The position numbers and the translations under genes are program-made. Of a stretch of 30,232 bases of DNA, positions 1 to 7,233 are shown piece after piece; positions within the stretch are counted from its first letter, which is position 1, and each line of letters begins with the position of its first letter. The notes beneath the pieces are model-generated. The model was not told the DNA's origin. It saw only the letters and a list, made by a program, of their open reading frames with translations, and did not search any database. The stretch is from JABEVB01 sp049965775 (GTDB taxonomy: Bacteria > Planctomycetota > Phycisphaerae > WQYP01), in contig JBMFVX010000023.1 in the NCBI GenBank assembly GCA_049965775.1, positions 1 to 30,232 on the forward strand. Reading direction: 5' to 3'.

Positions 1-165
1 GCTCCACTGTATCAATACAGCAACGGCCCGATATACAATAATCAGGAAATCGGAGGTATATACCCCAACCCTCGTGCCATTACTCTGCTGAAATACGTGC
101 ATTTCAGGCGAGCTTGGTTGGCCCATCAAACACCGCCGCTCATCAGCGCGGAGGCTGCGCCATGA
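1..165 (+). CDS. C-terminal end of an ABC transporter solute-binding protein (5' end outside window)
   Basis: Frame 1 is open from the first base to the TGA at 163-165, giving 54 residues of a protein that starts upstream. The tail reads GIYPNPRAITLLKYVHF, which resembles the C-terminal end of family 5 (peptide/nickel/oligosaccharide) extracellular solute-binding proteins, where a final strand with 'PNP...LKYVY' closes the lobe. Its stop overlaps the start of the permease gene as ATGA (162-165), so the two are translationally coupled and probably form one transporter. The product would be periplasmic and deliver a peptide or oligosaccharide to the membrane channel. The assignment rests on a short tail plus context, so the substrate cannot be named. 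Confidence 0.6.
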   Translation, partial: APLYQYSNGPIYNNQEIGGIYPNPRAITLLKYVHFRRAWLAHQTPPLISAEAAP

Positions 166-1079
166 CAAGATTTATACTTTCACGATTGCTGCAGTCCGTT
201 ATGGTCTTATGGATCGTATACACGGTAACTTTCTGGTTGCTCATGGCGACTCCCGGAAACCCCTTCGTAGGCGACAAGCAGCCCCCGCCAGCAGTTCTAC
301 ACGCTTTGGCTAAGCGCTATGGCCTAAACCATCCATGGCATGCTTACTGGGCCTATCCTTGGCGTGCCATAACCCATGGCGATCTCGGCCCGACCATCAG
401 TTACCAAAGCTGGACTGTTCTCGATATCATCCGCCAAACAATGCCTGTTTCGGTAGCGCTGGGATCCATGGCTTTACTGCTGGCGCTGTGGATCGGAGTT
501 CTCCTGGGAACCTTTTCTGCAGTGTTTAAAAGCCGTTGGCCCGATGCATTTACAACCGCACTTAGTATTGCGGGCATCAGTGTGCCCAGTTTTGTCACGG
601 GGTCCATACTACTGCTGTTTTTCAGCGTTTACTTCGCATGGCTTCCACCGGGCGGCTGGGGAAGATTTTCCCAACTTATATTGCCGGCGTTTACTCTGGC
701 ACTGGGCTTTTTGGCCTATATCGCCCGACTTACGCGCAGCACAATGCTCGACACGCTTTCAGCCGATTTTATCCGAACCGCCAAAGCCAAGGGGGCCAGC
801 CCGCTGCGTGTGGTAGCGCACCATGCTGGAGCCAACATAGCGGCACCCATTCTGGCTTATTTAGGTCCCGCCGCAGCCGCTATTCTAACAGGCTCTTTTG
901 TGGTCGAAAAAATATTCGACATTCCCGGCATGGGACAAAACTTCGTTAATGCCTGTATCAACAAAGACATTCCACTTGTTTTGGGCATCACCATGGTTTA
1001 CACGGTGCTTATCGTCGTATTTAATCTGCTGGTAGATGTACTTTGTGCCCGGGCCGACCCGCGCATCTCCCTGCGTTAA
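162..1079 (+). CDS. OppB/DppB-type ABC transporter permease
   Basis: 305-residue integral membrane permease of the binding-protein-dependent peptide/oligosaccharide import family (BPD_transp_1). An in-frame ATG at 114 exists, but the start at 162 is preferred. It gives the classic OppB N-terminus MTRFILSRLLQSVMVLWIV and overlaps the preceding stop as ATGA. The usual features are visible: a first TM helix at about residues 8-30, a periplasmic segment with 'RYGLNHPWHAYWAY', several later TM helices, and the cytoplasmic EAA loop (DFIRTAKAKGASPLRVVAHH, roughly residues 205-225) that docks on the ATPase. Length matches the family (about 305-340). The partner OppC permease and the ATPases are not downstream, where an amidohydrolase follows after 21 bp. 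They may lie upstream of the window or elsewhere. Confidence 0.93.
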   Translation: MTRFILSRLLQSVMVLWIVYTVTFWLLMATPGNPFVGDKQPPPAVLHALAKRYGLNHPWHAYWAYPWRAITHGDLGPTISYQSWTVLDIIRQTMPVSVALGSMALLLALWIGVLLGTFSAVFKSRWPDAFTTALSIAGISVPSFVTGSILLLFFSVYFAWLPPGGWGRFSQLILPAFTLALGFLAYIARLTRSTMLDTLSADFIRTAKAKGASPLRVVAHHAGANIAAPILAYLGPAAAAILTGSFVVEKIFDIPGMGQNFVNACINKDIPLVLGITMVYTVLIVVFNLLVDVLCARADPRISLR

Positions 1080-1100
1080 GATGCTGCACAAGGAGCTTCT

Positions 1101-2021
1101 TTGATCATTGATTGCCATACGTTTATCTGGGAAAGCCCCGAACAGCTTGGGCCTAACGGCACGAGCCTGTTGCAGCAACCGGTTATTTTGGGGGATCGGC
1201 GAGTGCGTTTGCTGCCCAAAGCCGACATTGCCACCCACTTTGCCGCTTCCGAGCCTGTGGATTATTGCTTTGTGCTGGCCTTTACCAGCCGCCATCTTAA
1301 CGCGCAGATTCCCAATCGGTTCATCGCCGAATATTGCCGCGAGCACCCGAGCCAGATGATCGGCTTTGCCGGGGTAGACCCGACCGAGCCGGGAGCCGCC
1401 AATCAAATAAAGGCTTTTCGCAGTGAATCCTGGGTTGGCGGCATAACGCTCAGCCCCGCCGCACAGGATTTTCATCCATCCGATACGCGGGCATTCGAGG
1501 TTTACGAGACCGCCTCTAAACTTAAATTGCCGGTGGTGTTTACCAACGGTCCCGTGCTCACGCCGCAAACGCGGCTGGAATATGCCCGGCCGATTCTGCT
1601 GGATGAGGTGGCCCGCACCTTCCCCGATTTGCGACTGGTGATCGCGCATTGCGGCTATCCATGGGTGGACGAAACACTCACCCTGCTGGCCAAACACCAA
1701 CACGTTTACGCCGACGTCGCCGGACTGCTGCACCGCCCGTGGCTCGGCTACGACGCGATTGTTCGCGCCTATCAGATGGGCGTGCTGAATAAACTGCTCT
1801 TTGGCAGCGACTTTCCGTTTGCTACCGCTGCCGAATGCATTGAAGCGGTTTATGCGATTAATCAAACCGCGCAGGGCACACCGCTGCCTCTCGTTCCGCG
1901 GAGCGATTTGCGGCGGATGGTGGAGCGCGATGCCTTGTCGCTGCTGGGCATCAACACTCCGGGTTCTCGCCTGACCGCGACACTACCCAAGGCTCGCCGT
2001 GTACCCAAAACCGGAGGCTGA
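1101..2021 (+). CDS. Amidohydrolase-2 family TIM-barrel hydrolase (ACMSD-like)
   Basis: 306-residue protein of the amidohydrolase_2 group (metal-dependent hydrolases/decarboxylases). The TTG start at 1101 is supported by AAGGAG at 1090-1095, five bases upstream. Barrel landmarks are an N-terminal metal strand (MIIDCHTFIW), a 'GFAGVDP' strand, 'LVIAHCGYPW' with the metal-binding/catalytic His near residue 194, and 'LLFGSDFPF' with the conserved Asp near residue 238. The usual N-terminal HxH metal pair is His-Thr-Phe here (codons CAT ACG TTT), so one ligand is absent. That could mean single-metal chemistry as in some family members, an altered function, or loss of activity. It lies in the transporter-ROK kinase-PurU operon, 21 bp after the permease. 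Reaction and substrate cannot be deduced. Confidence 0.85.
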   Translation: MIIDCHTFIWESPEQLGPNGTSLLQQPVILGDRRVRLLPKADIATHFAASEPVDYCFVLAFTSRHLNAQIPNRFIAEYCREHPSQMIGFAGVDPTEPGAANQIKAFRSESWVGGITLSPAAQDFHPSDTRAFEVYETASKLKLPVVFTNGPVLTPQTRLEYARPILLDEVARTFPDLRLVIAHCGYPWVDETLTLLAKHQHVYADVAGLLHRPWLGYDAIVRAYQMGVLNKLLFGSDFPFATAAECIEAVYAINQTAQGTPLPLVPRSDLRRMVERDALSLLGINTPGSRLTATLPKARRVPKTGG

Positions 2022-2047
2022 TTCAATAGATATTAGATGGAGCGACC

Positions 2048-3037
2048 ATGATCAACAGCAGGGAACTTTTCATCGGGCTCGACCTCGGCGGCACCAACAT
2101 TAAAGCCGGCGTGGTCAGCCACGATGGCAAACTTTTGGGGCGGGTGCATATATCCACCGGGCGTGGGCCCGATGTCGTAATCGCCAACTTGATAAAAGCA
2201 GCACAATCGGCCGTTAAGCGGTCTAAAACCAGCATGAACGCCATTGCTGCGGTGGGCATTGCTTCACCGGGGCCGCTTTCAACGGCCGCCGGCATCGTGT
2301 ATCGCTCGGCTAACTTGCCGGGTTGGTCCAATGTTCATCTGCGCGATCGCATCGCATCAGCTCTAGGCAAGCCCGCCACCCTGGAGAACGATGCAAAGGC
2401 GGCAGCGTACGGTGAATTTTGGGCCGGCGTAGGGCGCAACAAATCAGTCCGGAGCATGGTCATGCTGACGCTGGGCACCGGCGTCGGCGGCGGCATCATT
2501 CTCAATGGACGGCTGGTTCATGGTGCAACCGAGTCCGCGGCGGAGATCGGCCACACCATCATCGTGCCGGGCGGCGACCCGTGCGGTTGCGGGCAACGCG
2601 GCTGCCTGGAAGTTTATACATCAGCTCATCGCACGGGCGAGCGAGCCATTGCCAGACTCAAGGCCGACGATGCACCGAGTTCGTTGCGCGCGGTGCTGAA
2701 AAAACATGGTACCGTCAGCGCCCGCGATGTGGCCGAGCACGCCAGCGCCGGTGATAAACTTGCCCGCGAGCTTTGGGACGCGATGTGCCGATACCTTGGC
2801 ATCGGCTGCGTAAATATCACCCATATGATAGACCCCGATATGATCGTGCTCGCCGGCGGCATGGCCGCGGCCGGCAACCAACTTTTGCGGCCGGTACGGC
2901 GGCACTTTGCCAAACAGTATTGGCGTATGACGCCGCCGCAGGTAACAATCACCCTGCCGTCCCTGGGCGGCGACGCGGGCATTATCGGTGCTGCCGGCGT
3001 GGCGATACAACAATGGCAGGCCGTGCATCACGACTGA
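2048..3037 (+). CDS. ROK-family sugar kinase (glucokinase-like)
   Basis: 329-residue cytoplasmic kinase of the ROK family, which phosphorylates glucose or related hexoses/amino-hexoses with ATP. The phosphate-binding loop is at the N-terminus (GLDLGGTNIKAG, about residues 10-21). The catalytic Asp is in 'LENDAKAAA' (about D115), followed by 'LGTGVGGGI' (about 142-150). The ROK zinc site is complete: EIGH (E166, H169) and CGCGQRGC (C179, C181, C186). There is no N-terminal helix-turn-helix, so it is an enzyme rather than a NagC/XylR-type repressor. The ATG at 2048 has GGAG at 2039-2042. It starts 26 bp after the amidohydrolase and ends 17 bp before purU, fitting one operon. 'LEVYTSA' after the zinc cysteines is the usual position of the 'LE..AS' segment. 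Glucokinase is the best guess, but N-acetylglucosamine or fructose kinases look similar. Confidence 0.9.
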   Translation: MINSRELFIGLDLGGTNIKAGVVSHDGKLLGRVHISTGRGPDVVIANLIKAAQSAVKRSKTSMNAIAAVGIASPGPLSTAAGIVYRSANLPGWSNVHLRDRIASALGKPATLENDAKAAAYGEFWAGVGRNKSVRSMVMLTLGTGVGGGIILNGRLVHGATESAAEIGHTIIVPGGDPCGCGQRGCLEVYTSAHRTGERAIARLKADDAPSSLRAVLKKHGTVSARDVAEHASAGDKLARELWDAMCRYLGIGCVNITHMIDPDMIVLAGGMAAAGNQLLRPVRRHFAKQYWRMTPPQVTITLPSLGGDAGIIGAAGVAIQQWQAVHHD

Positions 3038-3054
3038 TGCCCACAGGAGCATAC

Positions 3055-3963
3055 ATGAACAAAACAGCCAAAGTTCTGGCGGTGATTTCGGTGCAAGGGC
3101 GCGACCAAAAGGGCGTGGTCGCCAAGTTTGCAACCTATGTCGCCAACCGCGGAATCAATATTGAAGACATGCAGCAACGCGTGGTGGGCGGGGTGTTCAT
3201 CATGGATATGCTGGTGGACCTCCGCGACATGACCGACTCGCTCGACGAGTTAATCACCGGCCTGCTGGCCGTTGGGCGCGACATAGGCATGGAGGTTCGC
3301 GTAGCGCTGCAGCGAACCAGACGTGCCAAGCGGGTGGCCGTGCTCGTAAGCCGCGAACCGCATTGCCTTCAAACCCTTCTAGAACTATCCGCCAAGGGGC
3401 AGCTCGGCGGAGACATCACCGCGGTTCTCTCCAATCACGACCTTCTCAAGCCGCTCGCCTCCGACGCGGGGCTGGTTTTCAAACATCATTCGTCTGGAAC
3501 GGAGCCTGCTCAAAAAGCCGCACATTTTGCCTGGCTCCTGGAAGAACTTCGCCTGCTTGAGCCAGACCTTGTGGTTCTGGCACGATACATGCAGATTTTA
3601 ACGCCTGAAATTGTGCGGGCTTTCAAATCAAAAATTATCAATATCCATCCCTCCCTGCTTCCGCATTTCCCGGGGGCAAGTCCATACCGGCAGGCTTACG
3701 AGAGCGGTGTACGGGTTACGGGTTGTACCGCTCACTTCGTCACCGAACAACTTGATCAAGGCCCCATCATTCTTCAGGATGTTTTCCATATCAATGTCGG
3801 CAAGGATTCGGCTGACGACGTTCGAGAGCGGGGCTTGGCGCTCGAAGCGCAGACGCTGGCCAAAGCGGTACAGTATTTTCTTAACGAAGAACTTGTGGTA
3901 CTGGAAGATAAAGTCGTATTCAAGCCCGGTATCAATCACTTCGCCCGGCCCGCCGGGGCATAA
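3055..3963 (+). CDS. purU: Formyltetrahydrofolate deformylase PurU
   Basis: 302-residue enzyme that hydrolyses 10-formyl-THF to formate and THF, balancing the one-carbon pool and feeding formate to purine synthesis. An N-terminal ACT domain (about residues 8-85, 'VISVQGRDQKGVVAKFATYV') gives regulatory amino-acid binding. It is followed by a formyl-transferase fold with the diagnostic NIHPSLLPHFPGASPYRQAY, whose Asn and His are catalytic, and a later Asp in 'TEQLDQGPIILQ'. The reading frame is open much further upstream, but the ATG at 3055 is chosen because AGGAG lies at 3045-3049, the ACT domain begins right after it, and earlier codons fall inside the kinase gene. It is slightly longer than E. 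coli PurU (280 aa). Last gene of the plus-strand run; an 83-bp gap with no obvious hairpin separates it from the convergent gene. Confidence 0.97.
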   Translation: MNKTAKVLAVISVQGRDQKGVVAKFATYVANRGINIEDMQQRVVGGVFIMDMLVDLRDMTDSLDELITGLLAVGRDIGMEVRVALQRTRRAKRVAVLVSREPHCLQTLLELSAKGQLGGDITAVLSNHDLLKPLASDAGLVFKHHSSGTEPAQKAAHFAWLLEELRLLEPDLVVLARYMQILTPEIVRAFKSKIINIHPSLLPHFPGASPYRQAYESGVRVTGCTAHFVTEQLDQGPIILQDVFHINVGKDSADDVRERGLALEAQTLAKAVQYFLNEELVVLEDKVVFKPGINHFARPAGA

Positions 3964-4046
3964 ATGCCCAGATTACCCGTTATGCAGGCCAAGGCAATCA
4001 TCCGACAAACATTTCTATGCACCGAGTCCGTCTACGGTCCAATTAA

Positions 4047-5105
4047 CTATTTTGATGCGGACTTTGGCATCTGATAAGACACGCCATAATCATGCGATGG
4101 ATATCGCAGCGACGCAATCCAATTCAGTATCTTCTGCCGATTAAAAGTCCGATACGGAATCTGCTTCTTACCGGGATGCCGGTAGGCCGCGTCCGCCCGC
4201 GGCAAAGCATATTGATAAATCAGTGAAAGCTGCGGATTGCCTCGATTAATCAACTTATGCCCTTTATAGGCATAGGTGCTTAAAATGTAAAAGTTGGTGT
4301 ACGTTTCACGGACATTTGGCGTTCCACCGGCTCCAAAAAGCTTAAATCCCTTAAAATCCTGCCCGCGGTGGCAGCCGACGGTGGCGCAGCTTTGGAGCAC
4401 AAAGGGTTGAACCGTCGTGCGAAAAATCTGCATGGCCGCCGGGTCGCTGAGTATTTCGATCTTGTTCCAATACTTTGCGGTGCCCATCTGCAACATAAAA
4501 TGCACCTGATTGGGAAAATTGCTCGGCCGCATGAAATGCTCCCGATCGCGCCGGGTCAGATTATCGTTCTCGTAACGCGGGTCTCGTAAGATCACATGCG
4601 TCCAGAAACGCTCCAGTGTTTTGGTTCCGCCAACAATTCTGCCTTCCAGGGGCTTGGGAGCATTCAATCTCATCTCAGGAGGCGAGAGTTCCCACAATCT
4701 GATTTTATATATATCGTTCATGGTTAGCAGCTTGTGGACTTTGTGGCTCGCCGGAGCCGTGGTTGCAGGCTGCTGTCCCGCAGCCAAGGACTGCAGCTTC
4801 TTATCAATGATATGCTTGAGTAGAATGGCATCCTGAAAGTGCGGATTGATGGCCAATGCCGCTTTTACCTGATCCAGCGCTTCATCGTAGCGTGCATGCT
4901 GAAACAGGAACCGAGCCAATTCCTCATGCCCAACCGCATCTTTCGGGCCAATTTTACTCTCTCGAGCGGCAATCTGCTCGTCAAGCGACGGGTTCGCCGT
5001 CTGCCCGCGCGTGGCCTGCATGAAAAGCCCACCAGTCAGGAGCGCTGCTCCGGCAAGTGTAAGAACAACCAGACGCGAAACAGATGGTCTAAACGCTGTA
5101 CGCAT
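4047..5105 (-). CDS. Secreted TPR-containing protein with a CX4CH haem-c-type motif
   Basis: 352-residue exported protein of unknown function. ATG at 5105 with AAGGAAA seven bases upstream. An N-terminal signal or anchor (basic start, hydrophobic residues about 11-29) is followed by a TPR-like helical pair (about 57-105: 'GHEELARFLFQHARYDEALDQ', 'ALAINPHFQDAILLK'). A Thr/Ala/Pro linker (about 111-119) leads into a C-terminal domain containing SCATVGCHRG (C240, C245, H246), the CX4CH form of a haem-c attachment site. Planctomycetes have many cytochrome-c-like modules in secreted proteins, and 'CATxGCH...GFxLF' is reminiscent of them. Covalent haem is therefore plausible but not shown, and no distal Met ligand can be assigned. 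It diverges from the LSm-like gene across a 114-bp intergenic region. A role in periplasmic electron transfer or stress sensing would be a guess. Confidence 0.8.
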   Translation of the reverse strand: MRTAFRPSVSRLVVLTLAGAALLTGGLFMQATRGQTANPSLDEQIAARESKIGPKDAVGHEELARFLFQHARYDEALDQVKAALAINPHFQDAILLKHIIDKKLQSLAAGQQPATTAPASHKVHKLLTMNDIYKIRLWELSPPEMRLNAPKPLEGRIVGGTKTLERFWTHVILRDPRYENDNLTRRDREHFMRPSNFPNQVHFMLQMGTAKYWNKIEILSDPAAMQIFRTTVQPFVLQSCATVGCHRGQDFKGFKLFGAGGTPNVRETYTNFYILSTYAYKGHKLINRGNPQLSLIYQYALPRADAAYRHPGKKQIPYRTFNRQKILNWIASLRYPSHDYGVSYQMPKSASK

Positions 5106-5182
5106 AAGATGTTTCCTTTTCTGTAAGCCGCAGGCCGCGAGCCGCCTTCCCGGCCGGCTATGTTCAACCCCGCCGAAAGCAC

Positions 5183-5188
5183 TATAAT
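5183..5188 (+). promoter_or_regulatory. Consensus -10 box (TATAAT) before the LSm-like gene
   Basis: A perfect TATAAT lies 31 bases upstream of the ATG at 5220, predicting transcription from about 5195 and a leader of about 25 nt that contains the AAGGAAA ribosome site. No good -35 box is visible (TGTTCA at 5161-5166, 16-bp spacer, matches at only three positions). Read on the minus strand the same stretch gives TATAGT (5187-5182), so it could also serve the divergent secreted-protein gene. Confidence 0.45.
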
Positions 5189-5219
5189 CGTGACTGTGAT
5201 TCCTCTCAAGGAAATTTTA

Positions 5220-5516
5220 ATGGATACTCCACTGCCAGACTCCGCCCCCCATGACCCTCTGACTCGCTGGATCGGGCAAAAAGTGGTCTTGGATACCCAA
5301 GGGCCTCTTATTTATATCGGCACGCTTACAGCAGTAGATACACAGGCTCTGATGCTGCGCGACGCAGATGTACACGATTGCCGCGACAGCCGATCCTCCA
5401 AGGAGTTTTACCTGGCTCAAACACGCACCGTCGGCATACACGTTAACCGGGCCGAGGTTATGGTCCAGCGAGCCGTTGTGGCATCCACCAGCCTGCTTGA
5501 AGCTGTCATAGCCTGA
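5220..5516 (+). CDS. Small LSm-like planctomycete-type hypothetical protein
   Basis: 98-residue cytoplasmic protein. The start at 5220 is chosen over an in-frame ATG at 5160 because AAGGAAA lies seven bases before it and the earlier ATG is upstream of the predicted promoter. The sequence suggests a small five-stranded barrel of the LSm/SH3 type: 'RWIGQKVVLDTQGPLIYIGTL' (about 15-35), then 'LMLRDADVHDCRDS' (about 43-56), 'EFYLAQTRTVGIHVNR' and a final 'VMVQRAVVASTSLL'. I recall a family of short proteins with a conserved 'DADVHD' from planctomycete genomes, but have no characterised member to cite. An RNA-binding role is only an inference from the fold guess. Single gene with its own promoter, ending 67 bp from a convergent gene. 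Confidence 0.75.
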   Translation: MDTPLPDSAPHDPLTRWIGQKVVLDTQGPLIYIGTLTAVDTQALMLRDADVHDCRDSRSSKEFYLAQTRTVGIHVNRAEVMVQRAVVASTSLLEAVIA

Positions 5517-5583
5517 AGGCCGCCCCCGCCTTGGTGCCATCCAGCAGTTTATGATGGCGCTGTCTGGTTCTTTGGCGGCATCA

Positions 5584-6051
5584 TTACCGTGGGTGCGCGA
5601 CGGCATCAGGCCGCGTGGTAAGCGCGGGCCGCTGCGGCGGCGCCAAGGCCGGGCTGGTCAAGATCACCGGCTCGGGGCCAAGCCAGGCGGTTCCTATGTA
5701 CACCTCGCCATCGGCGGCAAGTCCGTCAAAATGCACGGTATCGCCGGGTTTCGCCAACAGTGTTTTGCTCTGTTGACCGTTGTAAAAAAACAGGGACCGC
5801 TGGTCCCACCAAATAATATGAGTCCCATCATCGGAATGCACCACGGCATAGCCCAGGTTGGGATGCATAGTCAAAATAACCGCTTTTCCCTGCTGCGGAA
5901 GCACCGCATCAAGTGCTGGCGTTCGCCGGCTGCTGCAGCCTAAAAGCACCAGCATTGAGACCGCCAAAAGCCATCCCATGATCAAACCGCCGCCACTGGC
6001 AAAGCCTCTGTGGTGCGGGAGCGATCTTTTTTTGTTAGATACTTCACTCAT
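5584..6051 (-). CDS. Lipoprotein of unknown function
   Basis: 155-residue predicted lipoprotein. From the start chosen at 6051 (MSEVSNKKRS) it has a basic n-region, a hydrophobic core MGWLLAVSMLVLLGC and a canonical lipobox LLGC, so lipidation would occur at about Cys39. Further in-frame starts exist at 6084 and 6129. The chosen one gives a normal signal length, though its ribosome site is weak. The mature part is beta-rich ('AVILTMHPNLGYAVVHSDDGTHIIWWD', 'KPGDTVHFDGLAADGEVYIGTAWL') and ends in a disordered Pro/Ala/Thr tail with 'TTRPDA'. No family is recognised. It resembles small planctomycete lipoproteins with a single barrel-like domain and probably sits in the inner leaflet of the outer membrane or on the cytoplasmic membrane. 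It faces the LSm-like gene tail to tail. Confidence 0.75.
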   Translation of the reverse strand: MSEVSNKKRSLPHHRGFASGGGLIMGWLLAVSMLVLLGCSSRRTPALDAVLPQQGKAVILTMHPNLGYAVVHSDDGTHIIWWDQRSLFFYNGQQSKTLLAKPGDTVHFDGLAADGEVYIGTAWLGPEPVILTSPALAPPQRPALTTRPDAVAHPR

Positions 6052-6422
6052 TTCTTGCAAGCGGCGTATCACCTTTTCTGTCATCCCGATACGATCTGTA
6101 TTGCCTAAAAAGCCGCGCCTCCGCCGCAATCCGCAAATGCGATTCCGGCGGATGGCCCATGTCGCGCTGCTGCGTATGCAGCCACCTGGGGTAGTTTACG
6201 CCTTTCGAGTCAACCGGCATACCTCTGCCGGCCACGCCCCCCCCGGAGCCATTGCCTCGGAGCCGACCTTATCGTTTTTTCCAAAATACAAATGAACCAT
6301 CGTATTGGCACGGGCGTATCTTGGCAGTATCTTATAGCGGATGGTGAGCGGTCTGTTACGGCTGGGGCCTTTAAGGCCGATAGCCCTAGCGCAAGAATTT
6401 AATATGGGGTTTTAACGAAAGC
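6052..6422. other. Intergenic region between divergent lipoprotein and hydrolase genes
   Basis: About 370 bases with no convincing gene. It holds a perfect 6-bp inverted repeat CCGGCA-N6-TGCCGG (6214-6231) without a T-tract, a short palindrome GGCCT-TTA-AGGCC (6366-6378) 45 bases before the hydrolase start that could be an operator, and a promoter-like pair described separately. The stretch also includes the longer alternative starts of the lipoprotein. Confidence 0.5.
6305..6333 (+). promoter_or_regulatory. Candidate sigma-70-type promoter for the 6423-10137 operon
   Basis: TTGGCA (6305-6310) and TATCTT (6328-6333) are separated by exactly 17 bases, matching the -35 and -10 consensus at five and four positions. 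Predicted transcription start about 6340, leaving an 80-nt leader before the ATG at 6423 that includes the GGCCT/AGGCC palindrome. Found by eye only. Confidence 0.35.
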
Positions 6423-7229
6423 ATGATAGATAGTTTGATATGCACTTGGCGAGCAAGGTTATTGTGTGTATGCCTCGCAGTCTTCTGCTTGGCTTCAACC
6501 GGGTGCATAGACTTAAGCGGTCAACCCAACGACCCGGTTATGCGCACGGTGCGTATCGGCGTTGAACACCATTACGAGTACGAAGGCCACCTGTATGCCA
6601 TGCGGGGCTTTCTCGGCATATTCAGCACCGGCATGGATACGCTTACGCAAAACCTCGATGCCGCTCATATTGTAGATTCCGCCGCCGTTGCCGATGAAGC
6701 ACGCTACAGCCTTCGCAGTTTTCTAGAGTTTGAATATAAGGCCGGCCGGCTCCAAGGCCCCCTGATTCTGGTGGGGCATTCCTGGGGTGCCGATGATCAA
6801 ATTCGCATCGCCAGGGCTTTGGGTCGCCGGGGCATTAAGGTCGCATTGCTTCTCCTCTGCGATCCGGTCACGCCCCCGCTGATTCCGCCCAATGTCGAAC
6901 GCTGCATCGTTATCTATAAGAGCCATCCGCTTACCGACTGGTTCCCAATGTGGCGCGGCGTCTCCGCCGAAGCCCAAGACCCCACCGTGACGCGCCTCAC
7001 CAATATCAATTTGGCAACCGCCAACGTTGGCTTTAACACCAGCGGCATCAACCATGTAAGCATAAGCGCCAGCCCGGGCGTACAAAACATGATGGTCAAC
7101 GACATTATGCACGCCCTTCAGCGGGCGCACGCCTTCAACATAGCCGGGCCTTACAGCAAACCGACGATGCCACCGCTGCAGTCAGTGGATACTGCTCTCA
7201 CCTCCGTCACAAGCAAACCCAAAGGCTGA
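6423..7229 (+). CDS. Exported alpha/beta-hydrolase, probable lipoprotein
   Basis: 268-residue alpha/beta-hydrolase fold protein. The N-terminus (about 1-28) is a signal sequence with Arg10/Arg12 and a lipobox-like LASTGC, so the enzyme is probably lipid-anchored at Cys28. The -3 position is Ser rather than Leu, which makes this imperfect. Hydrolase features are a 'RGFLGIFSTGMDTL' strand-loop (about 61-74), the nucleophile elbow GHSWG (Ser120), a 'LLLLCDPVTPP' strand that can supply the acid, and 'SGINHVSIS' that can supply the catalytic His. The likely activity is lipase, esterase or thioesterase on envelope lipids; the substrate is unknown. It is the first gene of a plus-strand run and lies 4 bp before the methyltransferase-like gene, so the two are probably co-expressed. 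Confidence 0.82.
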   Translation: MIDSLICTWRARLLCVCLAVFCLASTGCIDLSGQPNDPVMRTVRIGVEHHYEYEGHLYAMRGFLGIFSTGMDTLTQNLDAAHIVDSAAVADEARYSLRSFLEFEYKAGRLQGPLILVGHSWGADDQIRIARALGRRGIKVALLLLCDPVTPPLIPPNVERCIVIYKSHPLTDWFPMWRGVSAEAQDPTVTRLTNINLATANVGFNTSGINHVSISASPGVQNMMVNDIMHALQRAHAFNIAGPYSKPTMPPLQSVDTALTSVTSKPKG

Positions 7230-7233
7230 CCGC

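Noticed and set aside
885..1865. 326-codon minus-strand open frame across the permease and amidohydrolase
   Set aside because: It lies opposite two clearly coding genes, has no recognisable motif, and is the expected mirror of high third-position GC.
2773..3054. In-frame extension of purU into the kinase gene
   Set aside because: The ACT domain starts right after the ATG at 3055, which has AGGAG; the upstream part is a shadow of the kinase gene.
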